From positions 806,001-870,000 of the forward strand of contig JADILM010000003.1 in NCBI GenBank assembly GCA_016617785.1: DNA of 64,000 nucleotides. Direction: 5' to 3'. Both the position numbers and the translations under genes were made by a program. Below are positions 11,349-21,913 of the stretch, in pieces; the stretch's first letter is position 1; each line of letters opens with the position of its first letter. A model generated the notes under the pieces. That model saw only the letters and a list, made by a program, of their open reading frames with translations, made no database searches and had not been told where the DNA came from. Source of the stretch: Sporobolomyces roseus (lineage: Eukaryota; Basidiomycota; Microbotryomycetes; Sporidiobolales; Sporidiobolaceae).

Positions 11349-12497
11349 TCAAAGCGTTTGATTTTTCCGAATCAAGGCGCGCAAGTGCGTGGCCCTTGTG
11401 GAGCCTAAGGATACGAGTTTGCCGAACGCGGTGTTCCTGAGGAAAGTGTTAAGCTCGTCAAATGGGATGTCGGAGGGAAACTCGAGGCGTAGAAGTGCGG
11501 GTGGAAGATGTCGGAGGATGGCAGCCACGACAGTGAACACGCTAGAGGAGACTTCTTCGAGCCGAATGGAAAGGATTCGTAGAGCGGGAAGAGTGCTGAA
11601 GTCGGAAATGGTAGAAGGAGAGCTGATGGACGAGTCACCCCAAATGGACCAAAGGTACAGAAACTGTAGATGTCGATAGGCTGGGATACGAAGAAGGGTG
11701 TTGACGGAAAGTGACGCGCTGAGAACCCGAAGTTGTGATTCGATTGGGGGTGAATCGTCTTCGATCGGAGGTGGAACAAACGGTGTGTTGAGGGTCCGCA
11801 GTCCTCGCGGAAGCGGTCGAATCGGTGAGCCACCACGTTGTAGCTCCGAGCAGACGACCTTCTGTAGACTCGGTAATGTCGACCACTCCCTCTCATCAGC
11901 CCCTTCGGTCAACAAACAGCCATCCACTTCAATCTCTTTCCATCTCTGGCCGTGTCTGAAGACGACATTCCTGACCAACTTCGAAGCCCACGCCAATTCG
12001 CCCACATCGATTGAACAAACTTGAGGCATCAAGCGGAGAGCCCGTTTCAACGGTGTCGAAGGATCGTCGAATTCGCCCGTGAATCCGTAATGCCCTCGAT
12101 CCTCGTCTCCTTCTTCTATGTCCGAATCGTCGTCTTCCTCATCACTATTGACGATCCATTCTTGATCGGCGCCATACGTGGCGACTGACAATTTGCGTGG
12201 ATACTGACAGAGATGCGAATTTCGTAGATCCCTGAGTGCGCGAAATAGCAGTTTGGTGTCCTCGTGTAGTACGTATCCTGGTTCTTCATCGATCGAAACA
12301 GCTGAGTGGCCGCACCATAATCGTAGGTGACGAAAGAGTAGAGGTTGAGCCAGGGCCGTGAAGTGTTTGTTGACGAGGCAGCAGTTCGAAAGATCCCGTT
12401 TGGAAAGCCGAGGGTCTTCAAGGATCGCAGTTAGGACTTCGGCGGGAAGAGTAGGGAGTGATCTGAGGACAAACGGGGAGGACGGGGAGGAAGTCAT
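11349..12497 (-). CDS. F-box protein of unknown target
   Basis: An uninterrupted frame encodes 382 residues. The N-terminus LPTLPAEVLTAILEDPRLSK, then DLSNCCLVNKHFTALAQPLLF, is a typical F-box helix set at about residues 14-55. The rest is Leu-rich with poorly conserved repeats, such as LRVLSASLSVNTLLRIPAYR. A Glu/Asp-rich acidic insert sits near residues 118-133. Basidiomycete genomes hold many such intronless F-box/LRR-like genes, which usually act as Skp1-Cullin-F-box substrate receptors. No specific target can be named. It is divergent from the IND1-like gene across about 500 bases. Confidence 0.8.
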   Translation of the reverse strand: MTSSPSSPFVLRSLPTLPAEVLTAILEDPRLSKRDLSNCCLVNKHFTALAQPLLFRHLRLWCGHSAVSIDEEPGYVLHEDTKLLFRALRDLRNSHLCQYPRKLSVATYGADQEWIVNSDEEDDDSDIEEGDEDRGHYGFTGEFDDPSTPLKRALRLMPQVCSIDVGELAWASKLVRNVVFRHGQRWKEIEVDGCLLTEGADEREWSTLPSLQKVVCSELQRGGSPIRPLPRGLRTLNTPFVPPPIEDDSPPIESQLRVLSASLSVNTLLRIPAYRHLQFLYLWSIWGDSSISSPSTISDFSTLPALRILSIRLEEVSSSVFTVVAAILRHLPPALLRLEFPSDIPFDELNTFLRNTAFGKLVSLGSTRATHLRALIRKNQTL

Positions 12498-12997
12498 CGA
12501 AGTTTGTATGAGGAGGGAAGGAAGGAGGTGTGAGAATCGGCGGAAAGGGAGAGCTGTGATAGCTCAGATGTCAGTTCAGCCTTTCGAGGAAATGTCATAA
12601 TTAAAGACTCACGTCGTTCGTATTCTGCACCGGTAGACTTGGTTGCGAGCCTGCAACGAAGATTCGAACGAGGAGAGGTGTGAGACGAGAGGATAACTCC
12701 GCTTCCAGTGGTGTTCGAATTCAGCTAGTACGAGCCTGAGATAGTATAAGAGTACTCACAAGCTAGCTTCGAAGCTACGTAAGACCTTGTCGAAGTAGGA
12801 GAGCCGTTTCGAGATGAGAGTATTCGAGATCTTCTGCCTGCTGGCGCTGAGCTTCTCTTTTGGTTCGAAGGCTGATCCGGTGTTTACTGAAAGTGTAAGA
12901 CTATAGCTAGGTCGATTCAGCTGCTTGGATGCTTGTCGAGTGAGGCGTAGGAAGTAGAAAGGGAACGAATCCTTTCCTTCCGACTCGTCACTCCGCT
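12498..12997. promoter_or_regulatory. Divergent intergenic region between the F-box and IND1 genes
   Basis: About 500 bases separate the two start codons. No gene was seen. It must contain both promoters, but no recognisable element stands out. Confidence 0.5.
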
Positions 12998-14494
12998 ATG
13001 ACTCGCCGACAGCTAGCGACACTCTCGAGAGGTCTATTGAGCTCTCAATCAGCTGCTAAACCGCCCTGTACCTGCTCAGCTGCTTTCATCAACTCCCGCT
13101 CTTTCTCGTCTTCCTCAACATCGAGAAGTCACGACAACCCTCTAGTGAGTTCATATTGAGCTTCAAGATCCCTCTGATCTGTACTGATCAACATGGAAGA
13201 GCTACAGGGCCTACCACGAAACGATGCACCTCCGACGATGCCGCGAATGCAAAGAGGTTTACCGCAAAAGAGAAGATTAGACGGAGTAAAGAAGATCGTG
13301 GTGGTAAGTAGTGGGAAAGGTGGTGTCGGCAAATCAAGCGTAGCTGGTAAGGCATTGTTGACTCCTCTCGATGACCGACTCTCCAAGAATTCGCTGATTC
13401 GTTTTACTTTCTACCGCTTCCTCTTCCTACAGTCAACCTAGCTCTGGCATTATCATCTATATCATCGCAAGTGACAGGGAATGAAGCGAAACCGAGAGTT
13501 GGTCTGTTGGATTTGGATATCTTCGGACCCTCGATTCCAAAATTGATGGGATTGGAAGGCGTAGGAGAACCTTACTTGACTCCTCGTACGTGCCCCTCAT
13601 TTGTTTGTTTTTGTGGAGGTTTCCTCAGAATGTAAGAGGCGAGATTATTGACGGACTCTGCTTCTTTCGCAGAGAATCGATTGACTCCCTTGAGAGCTCA
13701 CGGGTTACCGTGCATGTCGATGGGATTCCTATTGCCCAACGGTCCGACTGAACCTGGGAAACACAACGCCGATACCCCTGTCGTATGGAGAGGAATGATG
13801 GTGATGAAAGCGGTTCAACAACTCTTGTTCGACGTCGATTGGAAAGCTGGTTCAGCAGGAGGATCAGAACAGGACTTGGATGTGCTTGTCATCGATACAC
13901 CTCCTGGTACTGGTGACGTTACGCTGAGTTTGGGTCAGCTACTGACGATTGATGGTGAGTTCTTTTCTTCCCTTCCCTTCTTTCCCTGTTCGCTCTCGCT
14001 CTATCTTTCTCAGCCTTCTCAACACTGATTCTTCGACTCTCCCTACCAGGTTCCGTCATCGTTTCTACACCACAAAACGTCGCACTCATCGATACGCGGA
14101 AAGGTGTGGCGATGTTCCGAAAACTAGGCATCCCAGTCAGTAGCTCTTTTTTCAATCTTTGACAGCTTTCTTTTCACTCATGCGCTGGATATCGATACAG
14201 CTGACGGGATCCGTCCTCAACATGTCACACTTCCTCTGTCCTGGCTCGACTACCCCTCACTACATCTTTGGTCCACCACAACCTTTCCTCGAAACTTGTT
14301 CCGACCTCTCTCTCGATGTTCTCGCTCAAATTCCTATCGAACCGGCAGTGTCAGCTCGAGGTGACGCCGGATCACCTGTGGTCATGCTCGATCAGGAGAA
14401 GGAGGCTGGAGAAGCGAGGAAAGCATTCCTAGGATTGGGAGAAGAAGTTTGGCGGAGATTGTTCAAAAACGCCGCTGGTTCGTCGTCTCCCTGA
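12998..14494 (+). CDS. IND1: Ind1/NUBPL-like mitochondrial P-loop NTPase for complex I Fe-S assembly
   Basis: The first exon (12998-13144) encodes an Arg/Ser-rich mitochondrial presequence starting [13 protein letters not shown]. Exon 2 (13208-13346) reads GLPR, then [12 protein letters not shown], the deviant Walker A of Mrp/NBP35 ATPases. Later exons hold [18 protein letters not shown], a Walker-B-like stretch [15 protein letters not shown], and [13 protein letters not shown]. Introns fit at 13347-13432, near 13585-13672, 13954-14049 and about 14137-14200. Ind1/NUBPL delivers 4Fe-4S clusters to respiratory complex I. An oddity is that the CPXC motif expected after NMS.F reads CPGS here (14237-14248), so the second cluster-binding cysteine is missing. 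The stop is at 14494. The family call is firm; cluster-binding ability is in question. Confidence 0.9.
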
Positions 14495-16319
14495 TACTCG
14501 ACCTCCTGCAATCACGTTCTACTCTTTCATCTGCCCTATTTCGTGCCCGTCGCAGCCATTACTCAGTTGCGGAGAATCTTTCCCTTCGATCCCTGCGAGG
14601 TGGAGAAGATAATACTCTTCCCTACATCTTCCGTCTCGATAACTGGATTCGATGCTATCTCGCGATTGCGCTATGCCTCGACTTGCAACGTACGACGAGC
14701 TCTCAGTTGCTTGCCTCAGCGGAAGTTGGCGCTTCCACTAATTGCGATTCTCAGCAGCAAAGATTCACGAGCTCGACATCAATCGACAGAGTCCGCAGGA
14801 TGAGACTTCTCTTCCCTCGGCAACCTTTCTCTCACAGACTGATTAAAGTTGACTTTCATCGATCAAAGGCGAAAGTGCTTTTGCGAGGCCACGTTGATCA
14901 CGCTAAGAATCGAAATTGGATTTGACTGCAGCTTCCGAGGGGATCCATTCATCAAACCTCCGATCTCATCAAGCTGATGAAGAATGCGCCGACGTGACCC
15001 CTTCCGACAACTCTGCCATACTCTCTCGCCCTCAAAACTGTTCTCGCGCGAAATCGCCCTCAGAGTTCGAAAAGAGAAGCGGTGTTTGCAATTACTGTAC
15101 TGCAAACTGCTTCCTCTCTCGCTTCACTCAGTTACAGTAGTTAAAACGTGCTCACTCTCGGAGAGTGCGAATGAAGCTAACGCAAGTTTGACTTCCGTCG
15201 CCTAGTGCAAACTTCCGATTTTGCCGTTGGTTCTTGCTCGAATTTTCTCGCTTCGTCGAAAGGCAGAGTCAACTGCCCCTTCCGCTCGTCGACGACGTCG
15301 TCGTTATCTTCTCGACAGCAAGAGCGACGTCAGCGTTATTTCATTCAGGTTCAATCAGACTCACCTCTTTGAGGCAATAGATGGGAAAGTGTGCAGAGAG
15401 GTCTCTCTTTTGTCGCAACATGTTCTCGGAAGATGCACTTCTCCCGCTTTCTTCCTTCCTCCATACGAGCAATGCTTGTCGCGCCCTGGTACACACCATT
15501 CAATACAATCGATTGAATGAATCGTGGAAAACATGTTTCGTTGCTCTCCCTCTTTTCTTCGTTTCGCTGGGTCTCCTTTCTCGACCGGTACCTTGCTCTC
15601 TCTCTCCTTCTCTCGCTCGTCGCACGCCTTCACGAATACGACTGAAGGAGGCGCTACACTTCTCCAACGTCTTTCAAGTTCGACTCTCGCCAAATCTCGG
15701 TGGTCAAATGCGAAAAAGCTTGACCCTTGAGAGTGATTTGACTCGTCTGCCTCGAATCGATGCAGAGGGAGAACGAGCGATTGCAGCGAGAGAAAGCATT
15801 CATCGTACGCGAAACTTCGTCTCGTTGACGACACTTCTGCATCGCTCAATCAATGAACTACTATTAATCAGCTCTCTTTTGTCCGTCAGAGATTGAGAAG
15901 ATGTGCGGAGAATCAGGCAAGATAAAGCCGTTGATCGTAGGAATCTTACCTTCGCATTTCAAGTGACGACTTTCGTCAAGATTGACCGAAGATAGCTTTT
16001 TGTTCGATAGCGGCATTGACAAGGAGAAGCTCTCAGAGATCTCGCGCAAACGAAAGGCAAAAAGAGTAGAGCTGAGATGTTCCGTAGATTGCGAAAGATT
16101 GCAAAAGAAGCGAAAAGCTTCATAAAGTCGAATAAAGAAAGAAAGAGGTAGGGAGAGGAGGGGTGTACTGCAGAGATATAGGGAATCATAGAAAGACGTA
16201 GTAGGGTATAGAGATGCGAAAAAGCGTAGTAGGAATAAAGACGACAGAAGAGCAGAAGATAAAAATTGTATAATATGCGAAAGAACGAAGTTGCGAGGTT
16301 GCGAGGTTTGCTCAGGCGT
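14495..16319. other. Gene-poor region, no supported gene
   Basis: This 1.8-kb stretch lies between IND1 and the cyclin gene, both of which have their 3' ends facing it. The longest frames (15381-15896 plus, 15361-15849 minus) overlap on opposite strands, contain no recognisable domain and show no exon chain. An A/G-rich tract at about 16040-16300 probably belongs to the cyclin 3' untranslated region. Nothing else was seen. Confidence 0.5.
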
Positions 16320-17689
16320 CTACCAGGCGACGACAGTATCGGGTTCGACTACGTGAGGGTGGTGAGGATTTGGGAAGACGTAAAGCGAAGGGTCGACAAG
16401 AGAAGGTGTGACTTTGTCCATTGATCCTGTTGTCGGCCACGCTGATTTCGGTGCGGTTTCTGGAGTGAGAGGTCCAGCTGGGGTGCAGGGCGAGGCGGGA
16501 GTATGGAGTCCGGCATTGCTGAAGGCTGGTGAAGAGGCGCAGGAAGAAGAGACAGTCGAAGGTGCTCGAGAAGATGATCTCGACGAGTCACGGTCGTAAG
16601 GGGAGGATCGAGAGTCTGGTCGTCTCAATCGTCGAGATGATCGAGAGGGAGAGGAAGATGCTGAAGTGGAAGGAGTGGAATCGAAAGCTGAAGTGCTAGG
16701 GTGAAACCGTGGCTTTGGCGCAGACGTCGGCATGTTGCCACCGTGGAGGAGAGCGACAGCAGCATCAGATGCTCGTCGGTGTCGAGAGATGGAATCGGGA
16801 GAAGGGGATCGGGAAGGAGTGGGAGAGGCGGCGGGAGTAGGAAGACGAGGGCTCGAATCGTCTCGACTTCTCTTTCGTTCCGAGACGATCTTGTCGGATT
16901 GTTGAGCGGCGGCGAGAGATGCGAGAGAGGCGGCGAGTGATCGTTCGGTCTCGTAAGGAGTGACGACGTCTTCAACCCAGGCGGCGAGTTCTTCATCTCG
17001 GACAACGACGTTCCAGCTGAGGAAGAATAGAAACCGCTAGTCAGTATCGCAGTCTCGACTTCGAATAAAGAGTGAGATACAACATACCCTAAGAATGCGA
17101 AGAGTTCACGTTCCATCTGGTTGACTTCCTTGAGTTCGAAGAGACCTTGTCCCACAATTTGCCAACTCTTGTTCGAGTAAGTGTCGTCCATGGAGATCTT
17201 TGAACTGAGCATGAGAGACGAGAGGAAGAGGCGATGGGGAGAGGTCGAGGTTCCGCGAGCAGAAGGGTAACGAGTCTTGAGACGGGTGAGGAGAAGAAGG
17301 GCTTGGTGAGTGATCGAGATGGGAAGTCGGGTACGGTAAAGTGCGTAAGCCTAGTAGGGAGTGATAGGGCATGATCAGACTTGGATAGACTCGCGATGAT
17401 GAACAGAGTTACTCACGATAAACTCGCCGAGTTGAGGGATCTGAGGTCCTGAAGATTTGGGAGACATGGGAGGAGTGTCGATCCCTACACGCTGTACTGG
17501 TGCTTGAGTCGCTGCTTGAGGTCCGACTGAGAACAAGGATGTGATGACATGTTCGCAAAGGAGGGCTTGATCTGCAAAGACACCATGAGGGAAGACCGGG
17601 ATAAAAAAAGTCAGGAGGTTGATCAAAGACACGGCATTAGACTGAAAGTGGGACTCACCCTCGAATCCGTAGTAGCGATCAGTAGGCAT
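16320..17689 (-). CDS. Pcl-type (PCL1/2, Pho80-like) cyclin
   Basis: Read leftward from ATG 17689 (MPTDRYYGFEG) in four or five exons. The cyclin box is visible as ITHQALLLLTRLKTRYPSAR, RLFLSSLMLSSKISMDDTYS and WQIVGQGLFELKEVNQME, then LFAFLGWNVVV. That spacing matches Pcl/Pho80 cyclins, partners of the Pho85/Cdk5-type kinase, and differs from mitotic B cyclins. The C-terminal 200 residues are Ser/Pro-rich and probably phosphorylated and disordered. An in-frame ATG at 17767 would add a Tyr-rich leader encoded by a trinucleotide repeat and is less likely. Large non-coding regions lie on both sides, which could reflect complex regulation. Confidence 0.85.
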
Positions 17690-20430
17690 GGTGATAGGTA
17701 GAGCTGAGAGAGTGTAGTAGTAGTAGTAGTAGAGGAGAGTAGAAGGGAGATGGTGTAACTGATTCAAGTTTCGGAGAATCGGACTTCTTTTTTGTCACGC
17801 TCTTTGTCTTGATCGCTGCTGACTTGGGTCGACTAGGATGACTAGATAGGTGTAGATCTACCTGGGGTGATCTCAGGAAGTGGCGCCTGAAAGAGATAGA
17901 GATCGAGTTTCTTCTTCAAGGTCGTCAGCGGAAGATGCCGGTGAGAAGTTTTGTAAGACTCGTGTGATGGGGAAGTCGAACCGGTGATGGATTGAATGTC
18001 GAACTTGAAAGGTCGAGTCTGAAGAGTGAAGTGAAGGAGGAAAGTGAGAGAGATGAAGTGAGAGAAAGAGCGAGATCAGAGGAGATGGTCGGGCAGATTC
18101 TCAGGAGACTGACAAGGCGAACCGAGGATGTGGATGCGAGGAACGCTCTCCTAGTTTCTTTCCTTCGAAAAAAAGTGGTGCCTGAAAACGATTTCGGACA
18201 GAAATTTTTCCGTCCGAGTTGTCAAGTCTTCTCCTCGATCTCTCTCTCACTGCTACACAACGTGGCTCGTTTACGGCGACCTTCTTTTCGCATGATTGCG
18301 AGGAAAGCACTTCTCCTACCAGACTCGTTCTCTCACAATGGAACTCTCGCTCGTCTCGCCTTCTGTCTCCTCGTTCTCCACTGGATGATCATTTCGGTCA
18401 GTGATCGAGCGTCAATAAACATGTTTAATGGGACTCCATTGAAAAAGAAGCTCTCTCTCGTGTGAGGTTGGAGAGAAGCTGGAGATTTGTGTCAAGGGGT
18501 TTCCTCTTTTTCACTCTCGACTCTCAGCTCGACCTGTCAGAAAGACCCCGAAAAGACAGTGTCAACGTCGTCGTCAACTCAAAACGACGTCAACGACTCT
18601 TGCAGGAAAGAAGGATTGGGGTCTCGAGAGCTCACCACGAAACATCCCCATTGCGTAGCGTCGCAGATCTCTTCTTCCTATCCCTCTTGTCGTGGTCGCC
18701 GTCGTTCGATTGAACGTAGTCCACGTCTCGACAGTTTGCGCAATCTTCCGAGACTGCTAACTAGGGACCGTAAAGCTTTTCTTTTCGCAGCGGTGTCCAT
18801 TTCCCGTCTGTTTACAGTACAGTATCTCGCTTGATAATTCTGCCGCTTTGTTCACACCAGGTTCAAAGTTGACTGTTGCGGACTCCTTGCCGCGAGTCGG
18901 CAGTAGGCGTCGAAAGGTTGAAACCGAACATGTACTCAAAGCAAGACTTGACTATCTGGGAAGCGCACTCCGAAAGTTCAAGGCCTGCCCTCCGCATTAC
19001 TAACTTGCAGACGTTGTAGCAATGCATATCGCCTAATAGGCCAGTTGTATTCGGTGTTGCAAATTCGAGTCCAGACTTGCGATTCTTTCACAAGCTTCTT
19101 TTGTTTGATCGATTTCGTACAAGGCTGTACTGCTGCAGGCTCTCTCCATTCTCGGCGAACGGGGTTCTCCACTGAGTCGAGGACACGCTCGTGGCTGATC
19201 GGCGAGAAGTTCAATCGATTTTGCCGAAGTAGTCAAAGAGAGCTTTGAACTTGCGAAGAAAGTACAAATCCGTCCAAACTCCTTCGGCTACTTCCGTCCG
19301 TTCAACGTCTAACCGCGGACACTGGATATGTCTGTCAAACGTGGGCAGTCGAGTGAGGGCGACCCTTTGCGAGCTCTCCGCGAAGCTGGTGATTGACTCT
19401 GCCTTCGAACTTTTCTATGCGAGACTCGACAATGCTTTTGTTGCCTCGCCTTTTGTTCTCATCCTGCAAAGTACAGAGCGTGCGTCTCATCGACAACGAG
19501 CCAAAGGAACGTGTGCGTAGCAGCAGTTTCCTGCGAAAGTAGCTTCTCCTCCTTTTCGACGCACGCGAGAGTTCGATAGCTTCCCCCTTGGAATTCTTCT
19601 CTGATGCGAGACGTGGCGTTGCAACGTCGATACTCCTCGGACCCGACCAGATAGGCTCGGAATTGCACTCTCCCAGCTGCTAAGCTCCTTAGCCTTGCTC
19701 GCTAGGCGAAAAGGAGGAGAAGTTTTGCGAATAGCGGAAGCTTCTATCGGAGCCGTCGTTTTCCGAACGATTCCGACTTCCTCGCCTTTCCTCCTCGTCA
19801 GACGCAGAAGTTGTTGAGCGTGTTTGAACGAGCTTTGCGAGGGAAGTCAACGGACTTGACGAAAGCAAAGAGCCTCCGCGGAGGGGTCTTTGCGCACTTT
19901 TTCGACACTCTCTGCGAACGAAAGGGGTTTCTGCTATGTATTCGAAAAGTCGTTGAGTGCAACCTTTTTCTCGCGTGGAGGGAAAATGGAAGGTTTTCAA
20001 CGAGAGCTGTTTCGGAGATGGGGAGTCCCGCAGTCGGCGAAGTTTTTTCGAGGGAGGAGAAGAGAGTGCTCAAAGTGACTTTGATGTCGGACTAGTGCGA
20101 ATAGAAGCGTCGACGGTCCTATGCGGTTTATCGCCTTTTCGCACGGTTCAGATTTCGAGCAGGCGACCAGGCGACGAACGATTGATATTTCTCCTCGCAG
20201 AAAGTGCGTTCGAGCTCGTTCATTTCGCATCTTCGTTCGCGAAGCACTCGTCCGTACTCTCTAAGTTCCACCTTACTCAAAAGTGAGGCGAGACGACCCA
20301 CAATGTCAGATGCGAAACGAAGTTGCAGATTCTTCGACCTTCTCCCTTACTCCCCTCTCTCTCTATCCTTCACCTCCCTCTCGCTTCGCAAACGCCCAGG
20401 AGCAGTCAAAGGTACTCTCCAGTCCTCGAC
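17690..20430. other. Long divergent intergenic region upstream of the cyclin gene
   Basis: This 2.7-kb stretch separates the divergent cyclin gene and the unknown gene at 20431. Open frames of 60-157 codons occur in several frames, but none shows a domain, biased composition or consistent splice pattern. No tRNA, transposase or long tandem repeat was recognised. It may hold a long promoter, a long 5' leader, a non-coding RNA or relic repeats; the sequence alone does not decide. Confidence 0.5.
17715..17732. repeat. TAG trinucleotide microsatellite
   Basis: Six TAG units lie just upstream of the cyclin start, probably in its 5' leader. In an alternative upstream reading frame they would encode a Tyr run. 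Confidence 0.8.
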
Positions 20431-21575
20431 ATGGCTCGTACGAAGGTTTCTAGCATCCCCAAGCCCGCGTTCGACCTCTTCAAACAAATTCTCTTTGATC
20501 AGCTATCCATCCCCGTCGATTCCGTTGACTCAATGAGGAGGTGGCTACCTCAATTGATGTGGAAGCTTACTCACGAGTGGCTCTACGAGTACGAGTGAGT
20601 CGCGGCTAGCCTCCCTTCCTCGTCGGGTCATCCTGAAACCTCATCACTTTGGTCTACAACCATAACAGTGAGAGACTAGGACGAGAGCCACCTCCTATCC
20701 CTGTATTTCCAATCGAACATGCTCCAGTCGTCAAGAAAGGAAAGGTGTCGAAGCGTTCCTCCACTCTTCCAATTTTCATCGCAACAGTTCCACCTTCACT
20801 CCCTGATGGTCCCGATTCACTCTCTTCTCCCTCGACGCTCGGTCCCGCAGATCTCGAAGTACTCCGCCTAGCAATGCTCAAAGGGGAATCGAAGAAACAG
20901 GTCGACAACAGTCAAGCAGAATCGTCAACCTCGAATGTTCAGACCGTCGTCGAAACTAGGAGAAAGTCTACCAGGGGGATCACAGCCGAGTCGACAGTTG
21001 CAGCTGACGCTCCATTCGAGACCACTGGACGCCCCAACCTGACAGCACCGAGAGGCAAACGAGGAAGGGGCCTCGTCAAATCAGGACCAACTACCTCTAC
21101 TCGACGCAAACCAATCGCAAAGAAGCCTGAAGCCATTGAACCCGTTTCCTCTGTCGAAGACAGTCAACTCTCTTCACCTCTATCCGACGTTATCTCGAAC
21201 GACGAATTCGTACCGGTCTCGGATAGAGCTCAGTCTCGTTCTCTTCGTCGAATCGTACCTAGTCAACCCTCGATCTCGGTCCCTTCCTCTTCCTCTGGTC
21301 TCACGCTTCGTTCTAAGCGTCAACTCGGATCAGACGAGCCTACGAAGCGCAACGATTCCATCGAAGCGAAGACTTCGCCTCACACTAAACGTCACAAAAT
21401 CGACGGATCTCGAGAACAATCGGCTCAATCTGAAGGAGCTACTCCTGCAAGTCCACTCGGATCAGTAAGCTCATCTCGCTGGGGATTCGTTCGGAAGAAG
21501 CTAAAGTTGTACTCACAGCGTTCTTTTTCGCAGAATCCGGAGGACAACCCTCGTCTCGCCTCGCAATCCAACTAG
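20431..21575 (+). CDS. Unrecognised basic, Ser/Pro-rich protein, probably nuclear
   Basis: Exon 1 (ATG 20431, MARTKVSSIPKPAFDLFKQI) encodes a compact, probably helical N-terminal domain of about 55 residues ending WKLTHEWLYEYE. An intron follows from about 20594 to 20668. The second exon is low-complexity, with several basic clusters (RGKRGRGLVKSG, RRKPIAKK, PHTKRHKI) that look like nuclear localisation signals. A further in-frame intron is possible at about 21469-21533, between GTAAGC and TTTTTCGCAG. The only folded part seems to be the N-terminus. I do not recognise the family. It is convergent with the F-box/WD40 gene. Confidence 0.6.
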
Positions 21576-21913
21576 AAGCTTCCCCTAACTCTTCTCCAGA
21601 CTCTCGCTATGCAACACTCCCTTCTTTCCGTCTCTGCACTCTCTCAATCGTTCCATTCCGAGCTTTACACGAAGTGACCACCCCCTCGTGCTTTACTTAT
21701 CGTTATCTTCCCTCGCAACTTGCTTTTCCCTCTTGTTTGCAATCACCAATTCATGTGCGATCCCCACAGCTCGAGAAGTGTTGATGACAGGGTCGGGCAT
21801 TGTTCCTCTCGAGCTCTGTAGAAAGAAAGAAAGACAATGCAGTGCAGTGAAAGAGGTAAAGCTAGTAATGACGACAAAGAGGGATAGAGAACTAGAGAGA
21901 TTGCAATGCATAT

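Noticed and set aside
15361..15896. Two overlapping open frames of 162 and 171 codons on opposite strands
   Set aside because: No domain, no splice chain and mutual antisense overlap; typical chance frames in this base composition.
17992..18465. 157-codon plus-strand frame upstream of the cyclin gene
   Set aside because: Composition changes along its length, there is no domain, and several overlapping frames compete.
19040..19080. TTCGAGTCC resembling a tRNA T-loop
   Set aside because: The flanking bases do not form a T stem and no D or anticodon arm could be placed.
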